NCBI GenBank assembly: GCA_027923505.1 | Contig: BROI01000023.1 | Coordinates: forward strand, 124,001-188,000 | Direction of reading: 5' to 3' | Source: Mayamaea pseudoterrestris | Taxonomy: Eukaryota; Bacillariophyta; Bacillariophyceae; Sellaphorales; Sellaphoraceae | DNA: 64,000 nucleotides | In this document: piece after piece, positions 53,448-64,000 of the stretch | Layout of the letters: every line of letters begins with the position of its first letter | Position numbering within the stretch: the first letter of the stretch is position 1 | Position numbers and translations under genes: made by a program | The notes under the pieces: generated by a model | Seen by the model: only the letters and a program-made list of their open reading frames with translations | The model's database searches: none | What the model was told of the DNA's origin: nothing

Positions 53448-56400
53448 GATCACACAGTCTTGGTCTTTACAATCAACTCTCTCGGGCGCTGGTGACGACC
53501 ACTCCCGTCGTTTCGTTGCACACTACATTGGCAGTGGACATCCCTCGTTCATTTCCTGTCCGAGGCTTCAATTTACACTAGTCCGGCAGACAAAGGGATT
53601 GAAGACCGAGTCGAGTTGCAAGCATCGCTCGGATAGAATCAACTTCCTTGATTATTCTTGCGGTATATATTTATCCCGTACCAATCAACCAACAACATGA
53701 CCGTCGTCGAAGAAGATCCTCCCGGTGGACCCAATGTCATGCAAGATGACGCGGAAGACAACTCACTCGCTGTCGGATTGAAAAGCATTTACAAGCTGAA
53801 GACCGTCAACAACGACAAGTTCATGAAACTTCCAGTCATCGTCACCATCAAGTCACTTCTCCCAGAAGGACGCCTACTCACGGAGCCATTCCTAATGCTG
53901 ACCGTCAAGGACATTGAGTTGGTACTGAAGGAATCCAAACGCACATCACGGTTATTCAAACCATCACCCGCCTTCATCAATGGGCATCGGAAGAGTGTGA
54001 ACTCAAGGAATGGGTGACGCTCATGTTCGCTGCACTCATTCGTGTGACTGAATCGGCCAAAGAGACCCTATTCCAAAGCGACTTGAGTCGGATTCAACGA
54101 GTCGGCTCATCGGACGTTCAAGAGAAGTCCGAGGCGGAGAAGTGCAAAGCTCGCGTCCGAGTCGACACCAAAGCATACACCAAGTTCATAAACGAGTACA
54201 AATTCCATCAATGGTGGCTCAAGACGTTCGCAATGGCCAAGAACCAAGGCATCGAGCGAGTCTTCGATCTGGACTTCAAACCGGCAACGCTTTCGCCCAA
54301 AGATCTCGAGGTATTCAAAGCGCAAGAAGCCACAGCATTCAACATCATCACGTCATACTGCAAAGTTGCCAACTGCATCCCGATCATTCGTTGCCACAAG
54401 GACAGGTCGGCCCACGAGTGCTTCAAGGAAATGCACAAGATGTACTTGACGGGCAAGAACACCGAGCGCGCAGCGCAGCGAGCCGAGTCGAGAGTTCGTG
54501 ACATGAAACTGACGAACGACCACGGCAGCACGTACACTGCATGGTTCACTCAATGGCAGAATGCCTTGCTCAATTACGAAGATTACACCGGCGAAACAGT
54601 CCCCGATGCGACGCGCAAGAAGTGGTTGTCCGAGTTGGTTCACTGGAACGACGCCTTTCGCCAAGAAATCAGTTCGGCGAGTCGTATCCTCAACGCGCAA
54701 GGTCAAGACCAAAGCTTCAACAACTGGTACAAGCAGCTCATCGAGTTCGCTCGCAATACCGATGACATCAAGTCGGCGCGCAAACGCCAAATGAAGATCC
54801 ACCAATCCATCCAACAAGCAAGTACTCCACCGACTGGAGGCACTCCACCAACTAGCGGCAATACTCCAAGTAGCGGCCAAGGCGGAAACGGTCATGGAAA
54901 TGGCAGTGGATGCGGAACCGGTCGTGGTTCTGGACGCGGTGGTGGACGCGGTGGCCGAGGTAACTTCGGACGAGGTGGTGGATGCGGACAGTGCACCAAT
55001 TTCTCTGGGGCATCGAACCGTTGAGTCGAGCCGGATGTATGGTTCTCTTGGATGGAGGAGCAGCGTGAAGCTCACAAGGCAGAAACTCACCAAATCCGAG
55101 AAGCGGAATGTGCGCGCCTGCAGCTGAACGCAAACCAAGCCAACATGAACAACACTAATACACCACCAACTCCACAGATTGAACTTCCACCAACGAATAC
55201 GATGGTGATGTCAACCATGTCAGCGATTAATCAGCCTACAGTCGGAACTACACCAGCACGTGGAACCGCCATGCTCGCATTTCAGTCTCAGCAACAAGGT
55301 TCAATCGCTCAAGGAAGCCAGCCATCTACTCCACCAGTGTATCAAGCACGAGTCGGCAACGTTACATACAACATGTATCGTGCCAATGCAACCAACGTCA
55401 TGCATCGTTCTACAAACCATGTCGCTACACATAACGTCTCGTACGCAGATGCGCTTATGGGTATGAATACTCCGGCAACTGAAGGACCACACGCATCACA
55501 GTTCCATGTTACTCGTGCAATCACGTCTCAAAGCCCATCCATGATGGATCGCGGTGCCAATGATTCGATTGCTGGTAAGGACATGATTTGCTTGGATCAA
55601 TTGATGACTCAGTTTGCCAACATTACCGTAATCGACAATCACATGATGCAAGGACTACCCATCGGAACATTCGCCGCCAAGATCTGGATGACGGAAGGGT
55701 ACGTCATTGGCATTTTCTACCAGTACGCCGACGGAGGAACCGACGCGGCCATCCATTCGGTCGTTCAGCTCGAGGACTTCGGAAACAAGGTATTCGACAA
55801 GGCAAGCGCACTTGGCGGACGGCAGCTCATGATTACACCCAAAGGAGCATTGATTCCATTCACGGTCCAGAACGGTTTGGTCCATTTGAAGATGCATCAT
55901 TTCACCAACGCCGAGTTTGACACGTTGCCACACGTCGTCATGACAGCGACACGCCTTGGGATCCGTCAAAGTACGATGGAGACCTTAATGACGATTCGAT
56001 CCAAATGGAAATTGAAGCCGCGACGGACGATCATGAAACACCAACACTACTAGTCAACAACACCCAAGTCAACGGAAATGCGCAAGATGAATATCCCGAA
56101 GACCTTTCAGTCAAAACACTCAACGTCGTCTCATGGAACGGACTCAAAACCCACGAGTGGGAGCACTTTAGCAACGAGTTGGACCCTATGCAGGTCAAAA
56201 CCGAGGCTCCATCCGAGCGCATTGCCGACATTGTACCCAACGACGCTTCTTACAATACAAATCCACAACAGGATGACATTTCACTACCCTCACTACTCTC
56301 ACGTGGAACCATATCGACATCCAGATCAAGCCATGCTCAGAACCCCAACGACGCAACGTTCGAATACGACAACACTGCCGGGGAAATGTACGATCCGTAC

Positions 56401-59167
56401 GAGCTGCTGATCAATGCCGCAATAGTAGAAGCTGGAGGCAATCCATTTTCTGGACTAGCCGGCCGACCGGCATGCACTGTGGTTCCTACGCGACCAGATT
56501 ACCAAATGCTTCGTCCCAACTTTGGATTTCTACCCACTGATTGTATCAAGGAGACTCTCAAGAACACTACTCAATTCTACCGCGCTGAGCAACGTTTCCC
56601 TCAGCGACGCCATTTGCGTACTCATTTCCCGGGTGCAAATGTTCGTGGACTACCTGAAGAAGTTGCCATGGACACACAATTCTCCGACACACCCGCACTC
56701 AACGATGGTATTCCTGGACATGCCGGATGCCAAGCAGCGCAACTCTACGTCTGTATGCAGAGCAGATTGGTTTGCGTCTTGAACAAGGGGCAAGTTCTGT
56801 TGACGCTCATGCAGTTTATCAATGATTGCGGTGTTCCACTTGGTCTGATCTCAGATGGAGCCAAGGAAGAAAACAGCCTAGCGATTCGAGAAATCAAATG
56901 CCAGTTTATGATCCGTAAGCACTGGGTCAGCAAACTCAAAATCACAAGCTCAAAACCATGGACGCAGCCAACCATCACAACATCAAGTTCCTACTCAAAA
57001 TCAGCAAAAAGAAGCTGAAGAAGTCATAGACTACATCCGACTCTGCGAATTGTATCTGAAGGACCAAGCAGCGATGGTAAACGTTCCTGAACACCACTGG
57101 ACGATTAAAGCAATCCTGTCGCACAAAGGACCACTCACAAAGCAATCCGCCGGATGGAAAGGCTCCATGTACAACATCAAAGTCGTGTGGGAAGACAATT
57201 CAACGACTTGGGAGCCATTGAATGCTTTAGCACGCGATGACATCATTTCCTGCGCTCGCTACGCCAAGGCAAACAGACTACTCAACAAGAAAGGCTGGAA
57301 GTTCCTACGTGACGCAGCCCGACGCGCACGTATCGCTCGTCGAACCGTAAACCAAGCCAAGCAACAACGCAGCATTTGACACAAGTTCAGCGTCAAGGTA
57401 CCACATGATCCAAAGGAAGCTCAAAAGTTCCAAGAAGAACTCCGGCATACCAAATGGACCGACGCGGAGAAGGTAGAAGGTAGAGCTGTAAAGCCTGTTC
57501 GAATACACCTTCATTGATCTCGGATTGAATGCCACCCTCCCGAAGGCTATCAAAAGATTCGCACTATCTGGGTCTATGACTGCAAGCAAGACTTTCGTCA
57601 CAAGGCTCGGATGGTTGCTGGTGGACACCGTACAGATCCTGTCAAGGACTCATACTCGAGCATCATCTCACTTGAATCACTGCGCCTAGCCCTGGCAATA
57701 GGGGAGTTGAATGGACTCACTCCCATGGTAGGCAACATCGGAATTGCTTACCTCAAAGCCAAAACCAAAGAAAAGATTTACTTCATCACTGGGCCTGAGT
57801 TTGGCGACTTGGAAGGCCACACACTCATCATCTACAAAGCACTTTACGGCCTACGCACAAGCGGAGCACGATTCCATGAGCGGCTCGCAGACGCGCTACG
57901 AGCGGAAGGCTTCAAAGCCTCGTACGCCGATCCAGACATTTGGATTCGTGATGCTGGCCATTGTTACAAATACATTTGCACTTGTGTTGATGGCCTTATG
58001 GCAATCATGATTAACCCGGGCGCATTCTACGACATTCTTTGCAACAAGTACAAGTTCAAGCTCAAGGGCGTTGGGTGCCCAGAGTACCATCTAGGCGGCG
58101 ACTTCGGACGTGACCCTGACAGAATATTATTCTGGGGCGCCAAGACCTACATCACCAAGCTTCTAGCCAACTACGAGCGTACATTCAACGGACCACCACC
58201 AAAGTACAGCTCTCCACTTGACTCTCACCACCACCCGGAACTTGACCAGACATCCCTTTTAGGGGAGTCGGACATCAAGATCTACCAATCGTTTGTCGGA
58301 GCCCTTCAGTGGGTGATCACCCTTGGCCAATTTGACATCTGCAGTGCCACCGCCTGCCTGTCACGCTTCCGTGGACAGCCTCGCATTGGACACCTCGACT
58401 GAGTCAAGCATGTATGCAGCTACCTCCGCAAGTTTCCTGAGGCAGCCATCCGCTTTCGCACCCAGTGGCCGCAGAATGAAATCATCTTCAGTGACTCACC
58501 AACCTATGACTGGCAACAAACCGTCTACGACAACCCCAAGGAAGAGGTCCTTTCACTCTGGCCCAAACCAAAAGGGCAAGACAGTTCGCCTTACTACCCT
58601 CAAAGATGCCAACCTGATGCATTGCAAAGTCACCGGCAAAGCATGCACTGGAATCCTTCACTTCATTCAGCAGACTCCGTTCAAGTGGTTTGCCAAACTT
58701 CAAGATACCATCAAACATGCGACCTTCGGCTCTGAACTCATGAGCGGGCGCGTTGCAACCGACCATATCCTAGGCATACGCACGTCACTCATGGCAATGG
58801 GTGTTCCCATTGAGTCCTCTTCATGGCTACTCGGTGATTACCAATCAGTCATCACGCAGTGTACAGTGCCTACATCCACACTCACCAAGCGCCACAATGT
58901 ACTCGCATACCATTGTATCCGTTGGTGCGTAGCAGCCGGAATTATCAAGTTTGTCAAGATTGCCGGCAAGGAAAACGCTTCCGATGCACTTACCAAGTAC
59001 CTACCCTACATCGACGCATGGCCCCTACTCAAACCATTACTGTTCTGGTGTGGCAAAACCTTGGATCCTGGAGAACTCGAATTCTACCTTATGGACCCTC
59101 TCAAGGGGAGCCAACTCCAGGGGAGCTCATTGAGCTTACACCTGTCCTGGCACACCTACAAGGGGAG

Positions 59168-59567
59168 TGTCACAATAATGATCTAGTCCAGTCGCTTGAC
59201 GCGAACCTAGACGTCACCGGGGGCGCACGAGCTTAGTACTCGAACCTCCATTGCGGTACCAGAAAAGACATCTACTCACAACTACGTCATTGAAAAATTG
59301 CATGTGTGCCAGCCGCAGGCACGATTAAACAAGATTAGTATTCACTATCGTGAATGGTTTTGAAAGAGCCATCTGATCAATCGCTCTTTCTTGACCAAAC
59401 GTAACTCATCTCACTTTCTAGAGAACTGCTTAATCAACTAGCATTTTGTAGGATAAGACCCCTGTAGGATAAACCAAGGTAAAGGACTGATCATCCCGGT
59501 CACTTGGAAACCACTAAAGAGGGTGAGGAATCGTTGCAGCTGTACGAACTGGAACTGCATCGTGTCA
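59168..59567 (+). repeat. 3' LTR of copia element 2
   Basis: 400 bp, same termini as the 5' LTR and directly preceded by the purine tract. Followed by CATGC and the satellite. Confidence 0.93.
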
Positions 59568-60075
59568 CATGCACCTCAGTATCCATCACCATGGATGCTA
59601 TTGGTGATACTTGGCAGATCCATCAACTTGTTGGATCTGCAAGCCATGCACCTCAGGTGGCAAGTCCAGCTGCCTGAATGGCCCACAGACCCTGGAATAC
59701 AACAAACATGCAATTCAACATTGAATGGGACTGATAGTCTTGTCATTTTGGGTGTGGAACCCATCACCATGCCAGGAGACTCCGCACATTCAACAAATAG
59801 TTGAATGTGCCAGCAGTGCCCCCTTTTTGGCTACAGGGATCATAAGTATTGCGTGCCGAGACCTCCAATCCCTTTCAATTCATGTTTGTTGACATGATGG
59901 GCTAGGAATGTGGTTACATGCACCTCAGTATCCATCACCATGGATGCTATTGGTAATACTTGCCAGATCCAACAACTTGTTGGATCTGCAAGCCATGCAC
60001 CTCAGGTGGCAAGTCCAGCTGCCTGAATGGCCCACAGACACTGGAATACAACAAACATGCATTTTGACATTGATT
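59568..60075 (+). repeat. 349-bp satellite, block 3a (about one and a half units)
   Basis: The satellite resumes at the copia 2 target site. One full unit (to about 59907) and about 170 bp of the next are present. Similarity then stops inside the unit, after CATGCATTTTGACATTG, where a different tandem repeat begins. Confidence 0.9.
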
Positions 60076-60089
60076 GGGACTGATCAAGC

Positions 60090-60534
60090 TGTGTTTTGCA
60101 GCTACATTCCTGCTGAAAATCCAAGCAGTAATTTGCTTCATCATTCCTGCCAGATTTCCAAGCGGCAATTTGCTTAATCATTCCAGCTGGAACTGCAAGC
60201 GGTGTTTTGTGGCTACATTCCTGCTGAAATTCCAAGCAGTAATTTGCTTCATCATTCCGCCAGAATTCCAAGCGGCAATTTATGTCCACATTCCTGCTGA
60301 AATTCCAAGCAGTAATTTGCTTCATCATTCCTGCCAGAATTCCAAGCGGCAATTTGCTTTCACATTCCAGCTGTAACTTCAAACAGTGTTTTGCGTCCAC
60401 AACAGGTAAGAATCTGTTTTGCGTCCACATTCCTGCTGAAATTCCAAGCAGTAATTTGCTTCATCATTCCTGCCAGAATTCCAAGCGGCAATTTGCTTTC
60501 ACATTCCAGCTGTAACTTCAAACATGTTTTGCTT
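60090..60534 (+). repeat. Short tandem array built on AATTCCAAGC... units of about 40 bp
   Basis: Repeated modules: AATTCCAAGCAGTAATTTGC, TTCATCATTCCTGCCAG and AATTCCAAGCGGCAATTTGC, alternating with CACATTCCTGCTGA or CACATTCCAGCTG. About eleven modules of roughly 40 bp form a larger repeating pattern of about 120 bp. Present only here in the window. Confidence 0.8.
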
Positions 60535-61470
60535 GAATCATTGGGTATTTGGGTGGCCAGGGCATGGGGCGTTTGACAGGAAAGAATCTGCAACTTGTGG
60601 TGTTGGACATACCCACAGTGGAGGCCGTACCCATGGTGTCAGCCTCCAGGCAGTCCTTTTTGCACCATTTGAGACTCTGCACCTGTCAATGGCATACCCG
60701 GAGCATGTTCTGCCTGACTCATTGGGTATTTGGGTGGCCAGGGCATGGGGCGTTTGACAGGGAAGAATCTGCAACTTGTGGTGTTGGCCACACCCACAGT
60801 GGAGGTCGTACCCATGGTGTCCAGCCTCCAGGCAGTCCTTTTTGCACCATTTGATACTCTGCACCTGTCAATGGCATACCCTGAGCATGTTTTGCCTGAC
60901 TCATTGGGTATTTTGGTGGCCAGGGCATGGGGTGTTTGACAGGGAAGAATCTGCAACTTGTGGTGTTGGCCAGCCGAACCCATGGTGTCCAGCCTCCAGG
61001 CAGTCCATTTTGCACCATTTAAGACTCTGCACCTGTCAATGGCATACCCTGGACATGTTTTGCCTGACTCATTGGGTATTTGGGTGACAAGGAATAATCT
61101 GCAACTTGTGGTGTTGGCCATACCCACAGTGGAGGCCGTACCCATGGTGTCAGCCTCCAGGCAGTCCTTTTTGCACTATTTGAGACTCTGCACCTGTCAA
61201 TGGCATACCCTGAGCATGTTCTGCCTGACTCATTGGGTATTTGGGTGGCCAGGGCATGGGGCGTTTGACAGGGAAGAATCTGCAACTTGTGGTGTTGGCC
61301 ACACCCACAGTGGAGGTGCCCAGCCTCCAGGCAGTCCTTTTTGCACCATTTGAGACTCTGCACCTGTCAATGGCATACCCTGGACTTGTTTTGCCTGACT
61401 CATTGGGTATTTTTGGGTGGCCAGGGCATGGGGCGTTTGACAGGGAAGAATCTGCAACTTGTGGTGTTGG
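60535..61470 (+). repeat. 160-182-bp tandem repeat, about five and a half copies
   Basis: Copies begin at the ATTGGGTATTTGGGTGG landmark near 60540, 60721, 60903, 61071, 61232 and 61402 (spacing 160-182 because of short deletions). Each contains CAGGGCATGGGGCGTTTGAC, GAATCTGCAACTTGTGG, CCTCCAGGCAGTCCTTTTTG and CACCTGTCAATGGCATACC. The array joins the 349-bp satellite at a GTGTCGAGCCCTCC boundary. Confidence 0.88.
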
Positions 61471-63494
61471 GTGTCGAGCCCTCCTATCCCTTTCAATTCA
61501 TGTTTGTTGACATGATGGGCTAGGAATGTGGTTTCATGCACCTCAGTATCCATCACCATGGATGCTATTGGTGATACTTGGCAGATCCAACAACTTGTTG
61601 GATCTGCAAGCCATGCACCTCAGGTGGCAAGTCCAGCTGCCTGAATGGCACACAGACCCTGGAATACAACAAACATGCAATTCAATATTGAATGGGACTG
61701 ATAGTCTTGTCATTTTGGGTGTGGAACCCATCACCATGCCAGGAGACTCCGCACATTCAACAAATGGTTGAATGTGCCAGCAGTGCCCCCTTTTTGGCTA
61801 CAGGGATCATCAGCATTGCATGCCGAGCCCTCCATCCCTTTCAATTCATGTTTGTTGACATGATGGGCTAGGAATGTGGTTACATGCACCTCAGTATCCA
61901 TCTCCATGGATGCTATTGGTGATACTTGGCAGATCCAACAATTTATTGGATCTGCGAGCCATGCACCTCAGGTGGCATGTCCAGCTGCCTGAATGGCCCA
62001 CAGACCCTTGAATACAACAAACATGCAATTTAACATTGAATGGGACTGATAGTCTTGTCATTTTGGGTGTGGAACCCATCACCATGCCAGGAGACTCCGC
62101 ACATTCAACAAATGGTTGAATGTGCCAGCAGGGTCCCCTTTTTGGCTACAGGAATCATCAGCATTGCGTGCCGAGCCCTCCAATCCCTTTCATTTCATGT
62201 TTGTTGACATGATGGGCTAGGAATGTGGTTACATGCACCTCAGTATCCATCACCATGGATGCTATTAGTGATACTTGGCAGATCCAAAAACTTGTTGGAT
62301 CTGCGAGCCATGCACCTCAGGTGGCAAGTCCAGCTGCCTGAATGGCCCACAGACCCTGGAATACAACAAACATGCAATTCAACAATGAATGGGGCTGATA
62401 GTCTTGTCATGTTGGGTGTGGAACCCATCACCATGCCAGGAGGCAACACCGCACAATCAACAAATGGTTGAATGTGCCAACAGTGCCCCCTTTTTGGCTA
62501 CAGGGATCATCAGCAATGCGTGCCGAGCCCTCCAATCCCTTTCAATTCATGTTTGTTGACATGATGGGCTAGGAATGTGGTTACATGCACCTCAGTATCC
62601 ATCACCATGGATGCTATTGGTGATACGTGGCAGATCCAACAACTTGTTGGATCTGTGAGCCATGCACCTCAGGTGGCAAGTCCAGCTGCCTGAATGGGCC
62701 ACAGACCCTGGAATACAACAAACATGCAATTCAACATTGAATGGGACTGATAGTCTTGTCATTTTGGGTGTGGAACCCATCACCATGCCAGGAGACACCG
62801 CACATTCAACAAATGGTTGAATGTGCCAGCAGGGTCCCCTTTTTGGCTACAGGGATCATCAGCATTGCGTGCCAAGCCCTCCAATCCCTTTCAATTCATG
62901 TTTGTTGACATGATGGGCTTGGAATGTGGTTACATGCACCTCAGTATCCATCACCATGGATGCTATTGGTGATACTTGGCAGATCCAACAACTTGTTGGA
63001 TCTGCGAGCCATGCACCTCAAGTGGCAAGTCTAGCTGCCTGAATGGCCCACAGACCCTGGAATACAACAAACATGCAATTCAACATTGAATGGGACTGAT
63101 AGTCTTGTCATTTTGGGTGTGGAACCCATCACCATGCCAGGAGACTCCGCACCTTTAACAAATTGTTGAATGTGCCAGCAGTGCCCCTTTTTGGCTACAG
63201 GGATCATCACCATTGCGTGCCGAGCCCTCCAATCCCTTTCAATTCATGTTTGTTGACATGATGGGCTAGGAATGTGGTTACATGCACCTCAGTATCCATC
63301 ACCATGGATGCTATTGGTGATACTTGGCAGATCCAACAACTTGTTGGATCTGCCAACCATGCACCTCAAGTGGCAAGTCCAGCTGCCTGAATGGCCCACA
63401 GACCCTGGAATACAACTAACATGCAATTCAATATTGAATGGGACTGGTAGTTTTGTCATTTTGGGTGTGAAACCCATCACCATGCCAGGAGACG
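61471..63494 (+). repeat. 349-bp satellite, block 3b (about six units)
   Basis: Units start near 61526, 61875, 62223, 62573, 62922 and 63272. The unit at 62223 shares several private variants with the one at 51314 (AACAATGAATGGGGCTGAT, TCATGTTGGGTG). The last unit resembles type c and breaks off after ATGCCAGGAGACGC, where the LHC gene 3' region begins. Confidence 0.92.
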
Positions 63495-63669
63495 CTTCAA
63501 GTTAACGAATGTGGCAAACTTTTTCTAACACTCGAATGCATGGCAGTGGTGCTGCAATTGGATCCAATGACACGTGTGAAGTTGCCAATGTGCTACTACA
63601 TGTTGGCAGAGAGGAGCTGTTAAATAAAGTTTTGCATCAGTAAATATGGATCGATGATTAAAGTAGTGA
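63495..63669 (-). other. 3' flank of the right-hand LHC gene
   Basis: Noncoding sequence downstream of the LHC stop (63670-63672). From about 63534 it is homologous to 42107-42254 at the left end of the repeat block. It is the right-hand copy of the bordering duplication. Confidence 0.7.
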
Positions 63670-64000
63670 TTAAGGAATATAGTAGCCAGCATTTGCACTC
63701 TCATGAAGAGCCTCTCCCAATGGTTTGAAGAAAACAGGAGTTTCCTTGACCACTGAGAGGGACGTTACTTTTTCTTGTACAGCGAAGGCTGTTATCGCAA
63801 TCATTGCCAACCTGCCATTCTTGAGCTCCGCCAGCTGCATTCGCTTCTGTCCTTCCGTCTCCTTGAGGTAGAGTCCAAGCGGGTCGAAGCTGAGGTTGCC
63901 AGCAAAGTAGGAGGGGTTGTTGCTCTTGGCCTTGGAGATTCCGTACACGTCAATGGCCGCGGCAACTGTGAGAACAACGATCCAGTAAATAATGGGGCTG
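63670..64000 (-). CDS. Fucoxanthin-chlorophyll a/c light-harvesting protein, C-terminal part
   Basis: The frame is open from the stop at 63670 to the window edge, 110 codons. It reads SPIIYWIVVLTVAAAIDVYG (helix 2 region), then NPSYFAGNLSFDPLGLYLKE, the third helix MQLAELKNGRLAMIAITAFA with the Glu...Asn...Arg chlorophyll-binding triad (E-L-K-N-G-R-L-A-M), VQEKVTSLSVV and the C-terminus NAGYYIP. LHC/FCP proteins sit in the plastid thylakoid and bind chlorophyll and fucoxanthin. The N-terminus, with its bipartite plastid targeting sequence and helix 1, lies beyond 64000. No intron is visible in this part. Confidence 0.93.
   Translation of the reverse strand, partial: SPIIYWIVVLTVAAAIDVYGISKAKSNNPSYFAGNLSFDPLGLYLKETEGQKRMQLAELKNGRLAMIAITAFAVQEKVTSLSVVKETPVFFKPLGEALHESANAGYYIP

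Larger units (their letters stand above)
53049..59567 (+). mobile_element. Ty1/copia (CoDi-like) LTR retrotransposon 2, broken
   Basis: A 6.5-kb plus-strand element with 399/400-bp LTRs (TGTCAC...GTGTCA) and a CATGC target duplication. Parts in order: gag-like region (about 53698-55020, ending in a Gly/Arg-rich stretch), a protease/integrase region (about 55050-57000), a chromodomain-like segment (about 57090-57250), reverse transcriptase (about 57600-58400) and RNase H (to about 59100). An AAGGGGAG purine tract sits directly before the right LTR. It is full length in layout but broken in several places. The LTRs differ at roughly 5% of sites, so it is older than element 1. Confidence 0.92.

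Noticed and set aside
43279-63505. Repeated 81-codon plus-strand and 64-70-codon minus-strand frames, one per satellite unit
   Set aside because: They recur because the unit recurs, overlap each other on opposite strands, cross the palindrome, are lost in many units by small changes and resemble no protein family.
1-64000. tRNA or rRNA genes
   Set aside because: Reading both strands for the tRNA B-box (GGTTCRANTCC) and for rRNA-like conserved stretches by eye gave no convincing hit; a covariance-model scan would be needed to exclude them.

Overview
The window looks like nuclear DNA of a photosynthetic stramenopile, most likely a diatom or close relative. The evidence is a fucoxanthin-chlorophyll/LHC protein at the right edge, two proteins with motifs I recall from diatom hypothetical-protein families (KVRVRE...GLSW near 2090-2190 and ADYRDYAMFQRIVDGI near 5750-5830), a diatom-style BTB protein, CoDi-like Ty1/copia elements, GT-AG introns mostly of about 80-120 bp, and dense genes on both strands. 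Species cannot be fixed from sequence alone.

Left part, 1-42,000: ordinary gene-rich chromosome. Recognisable housekeeping genes are kinetochore Spc24 (-), a membrane RING-H2 E3 ligase (+), an RS-type SR splicing factor (+), mitochondrial ribosomal protein L34 (+), AP-3 beta adaptin (+), MoaD/MOCS2A (-), V-ATPase proteolipid c (+), a membrane J-protein (-), a DUF423/TMEM256 protein (-) and dynactin p50/dynamitin (+). Between them lie several hypothetical proteins, a BTB/POZ gene read through two in-frame TGA codons, and one decayed small gene. Two arrays of a 42-bp minisatellite sit in opposite orientation in the upstream regions of the SR gene and the AP-3 beta gene, enclosing three genes.

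35,898-41,931: a tandem duplicate pair of large GAF - H-box - degenerate ATPase - receiver - pseudo-receiver signalling proteins. Both keep the phospho-accepting His and a complete receiver but have lost the ATP-binding signature. The first copy needs a +1 shift exactly at a TGA codon.

42,107-63,670: a repeat block of about 21 kb. It is bounded on both sides by diverged copies of the same LHC gene 3' end. Inside are a 349-bp satellite with higher-order organisation, three other tandem-repeat families, and two Ty1/copia elements of opposite orientation, each with matching LTRs and a 5-bp target duplication within the satellite. Both elements carry a chromodomain-like segment ahead of the reverse transcriptase.

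63,670-64,000: the C-terminal part of an intact LHC gene running off the right edge. No tRNA, rRNA or CRISPR array was seen. All splice sites are read by eye from GT-AG signals and frame continuity.
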